From Notospermus geniculatus (Eukaryota; Nemertea; Pilidiophora; Heteronemertea; Lineidae), in the NCBI GenBank assembly GCA_002633025.1, contig NMRB01000138.1, positions 107,824 through 171,823 on the forward strand: 64,000 bases of DNA, in the 5' to 3' direction. The notes beneath the pieces are model-generated. The model was not told the DNA's origin. It searched no databases and was given only the letters and a program-made list of their open reading frames with translations. Positions within the stretch are counted from its first letter, which is position 1; every line of letters begins with the position of its first letter. Shown here in pieces: positions 1 through 12,200 of this stretch. Position numbers and translations under genes: made by a program.

Positions 1-121
1 AGAGGCTCATGGGCCAGCAACTCAACTGACTTTATTCAGGAACAGGACCATGGACGTGCAACTCAGCTGACCTTATTCAAGAACAAGAGGATCATGGGCC
101 TGCAACTCAGCTGACTTTCTT
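1..121. repeat. Short tandem repeat, period about 50-57 bp
   Basis: About two to three imperfect copies of a unit containing CATGGGCC.GCAACTCAGCTGAC and TTATTCA.GAACA. It lies in a hemicentin intron at the window edge. Confidence 0.6.
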
Positions 122-166
122 CCGGATCAACCTTTGACCAGAACTGGTAGGTCATGTACTACATAC

Positions 167-249
167 CCATCACAGTCAGCGTTATTTGTAACGTATCCTT
201 GCCAGCGTCGTTCTCAGCAATACAAGTGTATCTACCAGTGTCCTGAGTC
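167..249 (-). CDS. HMCN: Hemicentin exon 36: second half of Ig 24 (last exon in window)
   Basis: Short exon reading [18 protein letters not shown] and ending LTVMG at donor gtatgt. Phase 1 exit implies further Ig exons to the left of the window. Confidence 0.9.
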
Positions 250-3200
250 CTGAAAACATAACAAATATCGTTTTAATTGGTACTGAACAAAAGACACCTT
301 ATAGGTAAAGGGGATCTCTTTTCCAAACACGAAACACGATGCTTTCTTAATGGTGACATTAGAGCTGAAATATCGAAACAAGGACTGATGTCACCTACCT
401 GGTAATGGGGATAGCTAGCCAACCAGATCGTAGCACTCTGTATCTGAAGTCACTCTGGGATATAAGTTGACCATCTTTCTTCCAGCTGATACTGGGAGAC
501 GGGATTCCAGTAGCACGACAGGGCAGGATAATCTCACGGTCCTGAATGACGATGTATCCCTGTTTTTGATCTTCAATCTTAGGTGGGACTAAAAGGAAAG
601 TGGTACTGATCAGTACATTCGAACCCAAGACCTCTCGGATACGGCACTTTCTGATACAGAACTGGTGCTCCTGGTATAGACAGGACACTGAAGCTGACTG
701 TCAGAGTGGTACAGTGGAAACATCAAGCACATGTCACCTCAGAGATCCAGGGTTCGATTCCCTGTCAGACCTGATACTCATATATTAGAGAGGGTGACTC
801 ACTTTGACAGCTTCAGTTTCCACCGGAACTCAAGTTTCCTCCTACATTACATACTAATCACCCAATATTATCAAAAGAGTGAACACTGAGCCAAGGTAGA
901 GCGCATACCCTTTACGAAATAAGACCTACTGACTCAGTATTGTGAAGATGTTGATTGAAGCTGATAGTTTACCTTCCACTTCCAGCCTGACCTGCCCCAG
1001 CGCCGTCCCAGCATTATTCTGAGCGATACAGATATAGATACCAGCATCTTGTAATCCTGCCTTCTGGATGCGAAGAGAACCATCACTCTGGACATCGTAA
1101 CCTATAAAGAAACAAAACTGTCGCTGTAGTCCATGTCTTTTCTACAGATGAGTTACCCATAGAGAGCCAAGTCGTGCAAGAAAGCTCTCACGTGGAGGAG
1201 GACCTAATAAAGGCGCCGCTCCACGTGACAGTTTTCTATCGAAAGCTTGCTGTCAGATAGTCAATTATTGCTCTCAGACAGCAATAATTGCCATCATACA
1301 GTACTGTTTGACAGCATTTATTGCTGTCTGACAGAAATAATTGACTATCTGACAGCAAACTTTCGACAGAAAACTGTCATGTGGAGCGGCGCCTTTAGGT
1401 TACATACCATTGGCGCTATTGAGAACAGTTGTTCCTTTCTGCCAAGTGATGCGAGGTTTGGGAGAGCCAGATGTCTTGCACGGTAGGATGGCGCTGCTGT
1501 CTACTGCTATGGTCATCTCATATGGACTTGGAGAAAGAATGGCTGGTGGAACTGAAAGGAAACAGAAAACCATGACAATGAGAGTTCATCTGGCAAGAAT
1601 TGTGCACCAGCAAATGTTTAACTTCAATTTTATCAAAACACACTTAACAAACCAGGGGCTGGTTGCACATAAGTTAAAAAGATAAAAGTCTGTTAATTTT
1701 TACTTCAGGCCTTGCCGTTTGACGGGCGCGATTTTGCAAAATCGCGCCCGTCAAACGGCAAGGCCTGTAACTTTTCCTGTTAAAATCCCTAACTTGTTTT
1801 TAACTAACATTTTGGGATAAGTTAACGCCAAGATAAACTAACAGTGGTTTTTAACTTTTGTGCAACCGGCCCCAGGCTTCTACAATTGTCTTGCCAGTTT
1901 TTAGGATCTTGAATCATCGTTATGAACCAAATTTTATCAAATTCTCACAGCAGATACGAAAAAAATGACTGACCTTGAACTTCAAGACGTATGTCCCTCG
2001 ACTTCACCCCTGCTTCATTTGTAGCCGTACAGCGATAGTTCCCAGAATCCTCTAGAGTTACACCGGTGAATTCCAAAGAACCGGATCGATGCATCCTGTA
2101 GTTCACTCCGTTGTTTGGTATGCGTTCTCCGTTCTTATTCCAGATGATGTCAGGTTCTGGTAGGCCCAGCGTCTCGCATAGGAGCAGTGTTCTAGCATGG
2201 AGGCTTGCCTGAACAAGGGGAGGACCATTCTCAATGGTTGGTGGCACTGGAAGAAAGACTCAAACTAAGTATCTATCAAACACCATGTTTGTCCTTTCTT
2301 AAATCTTCAGGCCATGCTGTTGACCGTTTCCGTGGAACACTTTGCCACAACATAGCTAGTTTCGGAATAAACCTCCACAAATCTTATGTGGCACAACTTA
2401 CCGGTACCAACTATATATAGAGTCAGGAAGAGCCAAATACAGCATTTTTCACCTCAATGGACAGCATTGGGCCATAAACAGCAGGAGGAAACCAGAGCAC
2501 CCAGAGAAACAAATACAAATACAGTGGAACCTCCCTTAATAACGGACACCTCTGCCAGGAGGACACCTCTCTATTAAGGACACTCAAGTTCAGTCCCAAA
2601 TTGACAATTTCTATTCATTTCAACCTCTGTAATCAGGACACCTCTCAATTAAGGACAGCATTTGTCAGTCCCAGAGGTGTCCTTAATAGAGAGGTTCTAC
2701 TGTAGCCGCCCTCTCCATCACTGGATCCAACTGGGGATCAAACCTGGATCCTCAGAGGTGATGGATGCCAATATTCCACTACACCACTCAGACAGCACGT
2801 GACGTAAACATGACTTACCCATGACTCCTAGAATGAACTCCTTGGAAGTATTTCCGGCATTATTCGAGGCCACACACCTATACTGTCCGATGTCCAACAG
2901 CTGTGCACTGATAATCTGAAGTTGACGACCGCCGCTCAAGAACCTCAGATTCGGATGGGTCAGACTGGAGAGTGGGTTCCCCTCCCTGTACCACTGGATG
3001 ATGGGTGTCGGGAAACCGGAGGCTGGACATGAGATTATCGTGCCTCGATTCACGATCACGGACATTTCGAGGATTTTTTCTGAGCCGTTGATCCGAGGTG
3101 GCACTAAAGAACAGTAAAGAACTATGTTTAGGTTCTGATACAGCAAAGTGGTAACTCAGCCAGAAATCGAACATCAGACCTCTTGGACTTGAGTCCAACG

Positions 3201-6200
3201 TTCAACCACCACGCCGCCGTGCTCCAAACCAACTTCTACAGCCAAATCAGTGATACCAAATCAAAATGGATCCTTACCCAGCACATCCAAGTTAAAGTAT
3301 CTCTCCACTTCACCAGCACGGTTGTGGGCACGACAAGCATAGCGTGCCCGGTCATCCACTCGGCTGCTTAAGATCTTTAGGGTTATGTCGTTATCTTGTA
3401 ACTGCATGTGAGGGTTGAGCTCCATTGAAAGGGGTAATCCATCCCTGCAAACGGAAACATGGAACATGATCAGGAGAGATTGGTGTAGTGAAGAAACTGG
3501 CATCCGTTATACCTCTGAGATCATGGGTTCAAGTCCTAGTTGAAATTGTCTTCACACAGAGCAGTCACTTTGAAGGTCATCACACTGACCACTTTGCCAA
3601 GGGAGAGCAGACCTAGGCCCAAATAGTTTTGTCAAACGAAGGTGATATACTCTACTGTGCCCCCAACTACATGGCATGGCTTAACTTGCCGGCCATGGCG
3701 GTTTGCTGTTATGGCAAAGTGGTCAGCACACCGAACCTGCAATCCAAACTATCCAAGCTAGATGGATTTTGCTAGATGGGTTTGAGACCCGCAAGGGGTA
3801 GCATGGAAATAATGAGACACGTACCTGAACCAGAGGATGGTGGGTGGGGGTGTACCCACAGCAGGGCAGACGATAGCGATGGACTGCCCCTTCACAACGC
3901 TGAGGCGCAATGTGCTGCTGCTGCCGTTGAATTTCGGAGGAACTGAAACAAATTTATTTACAATCAGGAAAATTCAGAGGAATGAATGTGTGGAGAGGCA
4001 GACGGCACTGCAAATTCAGTGAAGCTTCAAACAAAGAAGGTAGACGGCAGAAAAATGCTTACTCAAAACTTGCAGCTTGAATGTCCTCCGCAGCTGACCG
4101 GCCACGTTAGTTGCCATACACGTGTAATCAGCGGCGTCCCCTATCTGCGCCTTAATGATATGGATCTGTCGGCCGTTGTTCAGAAGTTTCATGTTGGGGT
4201 ACGGGAAGTCGAACAGTGGGATGCCGTTTTTGGACCAGAGGAATGACGGCTGTGGGATGCTGGTGACAGGACAGTCGATGTAGATGCTGCGGTTTTGGAT
4301 GACGGATGGATTTAGGTCGAGCAGGCGATCGTCGATTTGGGGAGGAACTGAAAAAGGTTCATTACATGGTAAGTACGGAAGAGGCCATCACAAGCTACTC
4401 ATGTTCCTCACTTGGATGGGGTCTTTTACTTGCCCTTGCAAAGGCACAACGTATAAGCACCACGACTGTCCCATGCGACGGACGTGAAGAGCCAGGGATG
4501 ACTAGTCCCACATAGCCTGGAATTCTCTCACTTACCCAACACCTCCAAACCAAATGTTCGCCTCAACTCGCCGGCATCGTTAGTGGCAATACACGTGTAT
4601 CTCCCAGAGTCGATGACAGACGCTCGAATAATCTCAATCTGGCGCCCTCCAGAGAGAATCCTTAGGCCCTTTTTCTCTTGCAGTCTGAGGCCGTCTTTCA
4701 ACCACTTGACAGAGGGAGGCGGGATACCGGACACCGGACACTCCAGGATTACTGTCCGGTTTGTGATGACTCGTGGGTTGTCAACGATGTTTGCCTCATC
4801 AATAGCTGGTGGAACTGTAATATTACGCAAAATACTCAGTGAGAACTTTCCAATGAATAGGCTGATTTCGATGACGCACGGTTAGTGCGACGACGACGGA
4901 TAGTGGCTGTGACGTCATAATTTCTTGCGCTCTCGTGACGTATTACGCCATCACGCTAGTCGTAATCGTGTCGTCTGCACGGATAGCAGCGCTGCTACTC
5001 GTAAGGGAGAAACGGATAGCTATATAGGCCGAAAACACCAAATAATTTCGAATATTTGGCGCAATAATACAAATCACTCACCAATGACTTCCACGCTGAA
5101 ATCTTTCGTAGCCGTCCCAGCAGCATTTACCGCAACACAAGTGTACCGGTTACTGTCCCGGACCGCTGCACCGATAATCTCCAGTTGTCGTCCCTGGGCA
5201 AGGATCTTGAATCGTCTGGTTTCGACAATGGGAGTCCTGTCCACCATCCATGTGATATTCGGGAACGGAATGCCAGATGCAGGGCAGTTTAGGATCATGG
5301 TACGACCTTTGATGACCTGTGGGTGGGTGTCAAGATGGCCATCGATCGATGGCGGCACTGGAGAGCAGAAGATAAGTTTTAGTGTCATTAAAGAAAGGAA
5401 GAGCGAAGAGCACATTCCAAAAAAGTACCATGCCCAAATGTTTCTCACCTAAGATGTCCATATCAAAGTCGATATCACTGGTGCCAGCCTTGTTTGTGGC
5501 GATGCATGTGTAACGAGCGCTGTCCGTCACAGCCGCTTTCGTTATCTCAAGCTGCTTCCCTCCATTCAGTACTCGGAAGTGAGTCTTTGCTGACGCCGTT
5601 TCTGAGAGTGGGACGCCATTTTTCAACCACGTGATGTCCGGCTGAGGCGTTCCGGATGCTCGGCACTGGAGGATGATTGAACGGTTGACGATGAGCTCTG
5701 GGGACCTGTCCAAGTTGGTGTCGTCGATCCGAGGTGGAACTGGAAGGAGAAATTGGAGCTCCACTCTGAGGTACTGTATTGTTTTCTGTACTGCCCTGTG
5801 CAGGTCACGAACTCATCTAGATTGTGAACCAGGTCCTCTAACCACTCGACCATAAAGGAAATCCTCCATGACTGGTGGGCTAGGCCATACAATATAACTG
5901 ATGCTCTACTCTGAGGTACTTTGAGGAAAGAACATGCTTTGCCCAAGGACACTCTGGGAAATTCCCACGTGGAAGAGCGCCTTCTGAGTCACCAGTTGAT
6001 CATGTTACTGTCTTTGAACAAGAATTTACAAGAGGCAGAAGATCTTAAGAGAAATTTCTTACCCAAAACATTCAGATTATATGCTTGCTCAGCCGTTCCT
6101 GCAGGGTTTGTAGCTCTGCAGACATACTGCCCACTGTGCTCCACCTGAGCGCTAGCTATCGCTAACTGTCGCCCGTCTCGTTTGAATTCAAAATGCTTGT

Positions 6201-9200
6201 CTTTTGTCGGGTCGACCTTTCGCCCGTCGTGGAACCAGGTGATTGCAGGTGCGGGGATACCCGTGGCCGGACATTGGATGACCAACGAACGGTTTACAAT
6301 AACTTCCATGTCCAGGAGACTGATTTGGCTGACGTCGATACGAGGAGGGACTACGTGGAAATGAAAAGAGACTCTTTCTTTAAGAATGTCAATCAATCAA
6401 TCAATTAATCAATCAAACAATTAATCAATCAATCAATCAATCTCTCGTTTGATCGAATGTTGTCTAGCAGTCAAAGTTACACAACTGTAGACACTCATTC
6501 TCCTTCCTTCAACTGTCTTTCGGGAAAACAAGGAGCCCTGAATCCAAATTTCTGACCGAATACTTACCGTAAACTTGTAAATCAAAATCCAAGGTGTCTT
6601 CACCAGCCTTGTTCACGACTTTACATGTAAACACGGCCGCATCAGCGACTTTAGAATTGTCAATTCTGAGTTGACGACCTCCAGCCAACAGAAACAAGTT
6701 TGTATGCGCACGGACGTTGAGTAATTTGTTGTTGCGATACCAGATGATGTCCGGTGGTGGTACGCCGGTTGCTGGGCAGCTGATCACAACAGAACGGTCG
6801 ATGATTACGCTTGGATTTAGGTCAAGGCCGTTTCGTATAATCTTCGGAGAGACTGGAAGATGAACATAATGAGTACAAATTGGTACTGTGACCGGGTATC
6901 GAACCTGCAGCCCCTTGGTCATGAGTCCGATGCTCTGCACTTCACCACCACACCCCCTCAAAACTCTTTTAACCTGTCAGTTTTAGTGATAAAAGCACTC
7001 AGAATCCGAACGCAAACTTACCCAATATATTGAGATCGAAATACTTTTCTGCCTGCCCAGCAACGTTTATAGCCCTACAGCTGTATCGGGCTGAATCCTC
7101 GACCCTGGCGTTCTTCACCTTCAACTTGAGTCCATTTTCCAAAAGCTGAAACCGCGGGTCGCTGGTGTTCAGCGGTTTGGAGTCCCGATACCATGTCACC
7201 TCCGGTACTGGTACGCCGACCACCGTACAATCCAACTCGATAGAATCATTAGAGATTACTGACGGACGCTTCACGCCGGATGAATCTCGTATTTGTGGCG
7301 GCACGAAGACCTCGACAGAGTAATTTTTCCCGGCACTGCCAGCAACACTCTCTGCGACACATGTATAGAACCCTGTATGGTCAACCTCCGACTCAATGAT
7401 TTCAATCCTACGACCCTGAGAGAATATTCTGACGTTAGGGTTCAGGAGGTCAATCTGAGTGCCATCTTTCTTCCATGTTATCTTCGGCGGTGGTTTTCCA
7501 CGGACACGACAATCTAGGACGATCGGTCGCTTCACGATGACGGTGAAGGTGTCGACTTTATGGCTGTCGTCAATTCTTGGTGGAACTGAAATAGAGGGAA
7601 GAGTTAAGCTCAAGATCACACTCGATAAACCCAGCTCCACTGGAGTTTTAACCCAGCACTTCACGAACTACAAAATTACAAAAAACTACAAAATTGACAA
7701 AGATTTAGTTGAAGACATACCGAGCACTTCCAAATCAAAGTTTTTCTCAGTTTCTCCAGCAATATTTCGTGCAATGCACGTGAATCGCCCGGCGTCGGTG
7801 AGTGCAGCACGTATAATGGTGATATTTCGTCCATCTGGCGTAATCTTCAGTAGTTCATTCGTGACGTAATTCACTGGACGGCCATCTTTAAACCATGTGA
7901 TCTGCGGTGGCGGAATCGCGTTAACCGGACAGGACAACGTGACGGAGTTGTTGACGATGACGTTTGGTCGTTCAGGGATCCGGGGGTCTACACCATCTAT
8001 GGTATTGTTGAATTTGGGGGGCACTGTAACAGAAATTTGATGAAGACAAGTTTACAGATCTATGGGTGAATATCATATGTGACAATTTTCACCTCACAAA
8101 CGGGTACAGCAATGAAACTAGGCCTGGAAATGATGCAGCCACGTGGAATGAGTTAAAATCATTTTCAGACATTCTCCAATCAAACGTTTCGTAAACAGAA
8201 TCTAGTTTCAGGAAATCCCACATTCAATACTAGGGACTTAGCCCTCATCCTTACCGAAGACTTTAAATTCTATCACATATCGAGTCTGACCAGCGATGTT
8301 CGTAGCCACACAAATGTAGAGGCCTGCATCCTTAGCTTTAGCAGACGTAAATTCCAACGTTCCGTCTGCAAGCATTTTGACGTTGTTGTCTGGCACCAGT
8401 GGCTTTCCATCCTTGAACCACGATATCGTCGGCGGTGGGACCCCGGAGGCTGGGCAGGGGAGGTGAGCCTTCTTGTCTTCTATGATACTGGTGTTGTTCT
8501 GGAGGGTGTTTGGAATACGAGGTTTTTCTGCAATATGAAAGTATAATGAGTGTGTGAGGTATCCAGCACTGCCGTACATTAAATTACGGCACTCGGCTCG
8601 CAACACAATGTTTTGAAGAGGTAGACTGCCTTACCATGAATAACCAATTTTATATCCCTGGTAGCAACACCAGCCGGGTTCTCGGCGATACAAGTATACG
8701 TTGCCGTGTGTGATGGGGTGGCGCGATGAATATACAACCCGCCATTATCCTGGAGGATGAAGTCGATGTTGTTCGGGTCGAATGGGTTGATGTCAACACG
8801 ATTTTTCTGCCATCGAATCTTTGGCGGAGGGTCACCAGCGACGAAGCATTCCAGAATGACGGGCTTGCCACCAATGACGATCTTTTTCTCGGTGTCCGTG
8901 CCGTTGCCGTTATTGATCTGTGGTGGGACTGGAAAAGAACAACATGTTGATCATCAACAACTCATCAGTGTGTGAGTAGTCTGATTCAGTCAGTAGGTCC
9001 AAGTCTGATCAGCCCATCCACTTACATCAACCATCGTCTGCCCTGAAGACTTCGTGTTTACTTACCTTGTATACCGACTGACACCACCTTGCTTGCATTC
9101 CCAGCTTCATTTGTTGCAAAACACTCATAGAGTCCAACATCAGATATTTCTGAACTTTCAATCTCCAGTGAATTGTCGGGTTGAACTATGTAATGATCAT

Positions 9201-12200
9201 CATCCGGGGCTATTTTACGGCCATCTTTCTTCCAAGTTACCATGGCGATCGGTACACTGTTGACAGTACACGGGATGATCAGTGGCGACTCTACGACGAC
9301 GATGTATTCATCTTGGTCTCGGACGATGGTGGGACGAACTGAAATGATTTTTGCAAGATTTTTGATAAATTAGGCTCAGGAAACAGAGGCACCAAATACA
9401 GTATTTTTTCTAAGACAATATTGGGCAAAGTAAATGTACAGCAGGAGGAAACCGGAGTGTCCCAAGAAACAAGCATTGTCAAAGAGAGCTAGCAGGGATT
9501 GAACCCCAAACCTCAGTGGTGACAGGGGTCGATATCTCCCACTGCACCACTCTGACAACCCAAATTGCTCTATAATGTATGCACCGTCACTTCAAAGTTA
9601 TAAAGCCACACATACCGTGGACTGTGAGTGTCATGGACTTCGTTGTAATCCCAGCGACGTTGAGTGCCGTACATGCGTATGAGGCCGTGTCCTGTGGATC
9701 AGCGCTGAAGATATTCAGACTTCCATCCTCACCGATCAGATAGTGGGGGTCGGTCACGGAGATACGATTACCGTCCTTGGTCCATTGGAGCAAAGGTCGT
9801 GGGTCACCAGTGACCTTGCAGGGCAGGGTGATCGGGTTGCCCTGCACGACAACGAAGTCCTTGTTGATGTCTTGTCCATCAATAGATGGAGGGACTGGAG
9901 GGGAGAGAGGGAGAATGAACTTTATGTAGATTCTACCCCAGTTTAACACATAAATGTCAGCAACAGCATTGACCTTGACTTTGACCTTGACCTACTCACC
10001 TTGAACACTGACCCTCATGGTATGGGTTGCATTGCCGCCGATATTACTCGCCAAACACGTGAAGTCGCCGGCATGCTCCGGCTTCACTTTCGCAATACGA
10101 AGATTCCCTACATCGTCGATGTCGTATATGTCACCGTCTTTCAAGATTTCCTGATCCTTGATCCAGGTCAGTGTCGGCTGCGGGTTGCCCTCGGTAACCG
10201 TGCAGGCCAGGTGAACCTCGTGCCCAATCGGGATGTCAATCGTATTAGTGTAAGCAGTGATCTTTGGTACAGCTGAATAAGAATAAGATGGGGCGTTCAT
10301 GATGACCTCAAGGTACCTGTGCACAAAGTTTGAAGTTTCAAGTATAGTATAAAAGTGACATTAGAGTAGCTGCTTGTATCATAATGACCTCAAGGTACCC
10401 ATGCACAAAGTCTGAAGTTTCAAGTATGGCATAAAAGTGACATTAGAGTATCTACTTGGGATTACAAACACAGTGATACACTATATAGTGTGAGAGACTC
10501 ACCAATGCCAGTGATGGTAAGCTGTGCAGTAACTTGTCTTTCACCAAGTTCATTCCTCGCTTTACATTTATACAAGTCTTCATCGTTGAGCTGGGCCTCT
10601 GAAAAAAACAACAAAGGGTTAACAATCTTATAGACCATTCTCAAATTCGCAGATCTGATGTGGCGCCATCCATGATTCAGCAACGGTCGAGTCTGACGCA
10701 ACGTCTTCGACGTCACTGTCGTGGGGTTCTCTGCGTCATGTCATTCAGTTTCAGACCGAGGTTGTGGTTGAGATTTCAGTGGAAGTGCGCAGATCTTGGT
10801 CGTTTACGTCAATTTGAGAACGGTCTATTGTGCAGAATGAAGACTTAAAGACTGTTCAAGGCATGGCATATTATTCTCCATCTTCGATGATCGAAGGCCG
10901 ATCTGCTCACCACTAAGTTACATCACACATCACCCTTCGAGAAATAGACCAGTCGACGGCGTATCTTGGCACAATGCCAACTTTACCGGTCGACCAATCA
11001 TATTGCACTTTATATCGGGTCTTCGGCTACCACTCTTTGTACCACGATTCAAATTTTACAACACCGATTCTGATTGGCCTCTTCTTCTCAAGGCGGCAGA
11101 TACGCCGTGGACCGGTCAATTTCTCGAAGGGTGATGTGTGAAGTAACGCAGTGGAGAGCAGATCGGCCTTCGATCATCAAGATGATTATTCTCCAACCCA
11201 CTGACACTTACTCTGAACAAATAAACTCCCATCAGGCAGTTGAACAAAGCGATTGTTGTTCACAGGTTGGTCATTGCTACGCGTCCAGATGATCTGCGGT
11301 GGCGGGTCACCAGTGATACCACAGGGGAGGGTCCCGTTAGCATGGATGTCGATCCCAATACTGTAGAAAGGGACGGAGCTTCGGGGTGCCACTAAAAGAG
11401 AGAGAGAGAGAAAGAGTTCAAGAAAACGGCATTTTCGGTCCATTTTTTTCAATCTGGGCGAACAAATTTACAACAATTGGAAACCAGAGTGCCCTGAAAC
11501 CGGTCTCTCAAAGGGAGTTGCCCTCTCTGCCACTTGAAGAACGCAGCTGACTGCATGAGGCCTCAGCGATGACAGGCCCCGGCATTTCCACTCCACCACT
11601 CTCAAGGCAATGATATGAATGAAAACTTAGGCCTACAATTGTTTCCTTGAATCCACTTACATCCTACTTCCAGTTCAATCGTCGCCGCATCCTCTCCGGC
11701 CTCATTGGTCGCGACACAAGTGTAGCGTCCTGCGTCCTGGTCTTGGACGACCAAGATGTAGAGGTCGCTGTCGAGAGCTTGGATGAACGAAAGGTCAGCC
11801 AACTGGAGACGAAATAAGACAGTTACAGAGCCACAGTTATCCAAGAGAACTCAACCAAGCTGTCAGGCTTCCTTTACATAGAAGTATACGGTATATGAAA
11901 ACGCCGGTTAACAATGGCTTCATGGTCGTGAATCCACTTGAAGCCTTTGTTCACCGACGTTTCCGTATACCGTATACTTCTATGTAATGACAAAGGCTGT
12001 TCTTAACCAATACATGATGGGTTTGAGACCCGCACGGGGCAATGCACAAAAAATACAACCAGTCCTGAGGTGATCCTGAAAGAATGAAGAAATAAGTTAG
12101 TATTCCTACCTTCTGTTCTCCCTTGTACCACGTGATCTGAGGCTGGGGAATACCCATCGCGTCGCAGCCCAATGTGGCCGTGTCTCCACGGGCAAACAAC

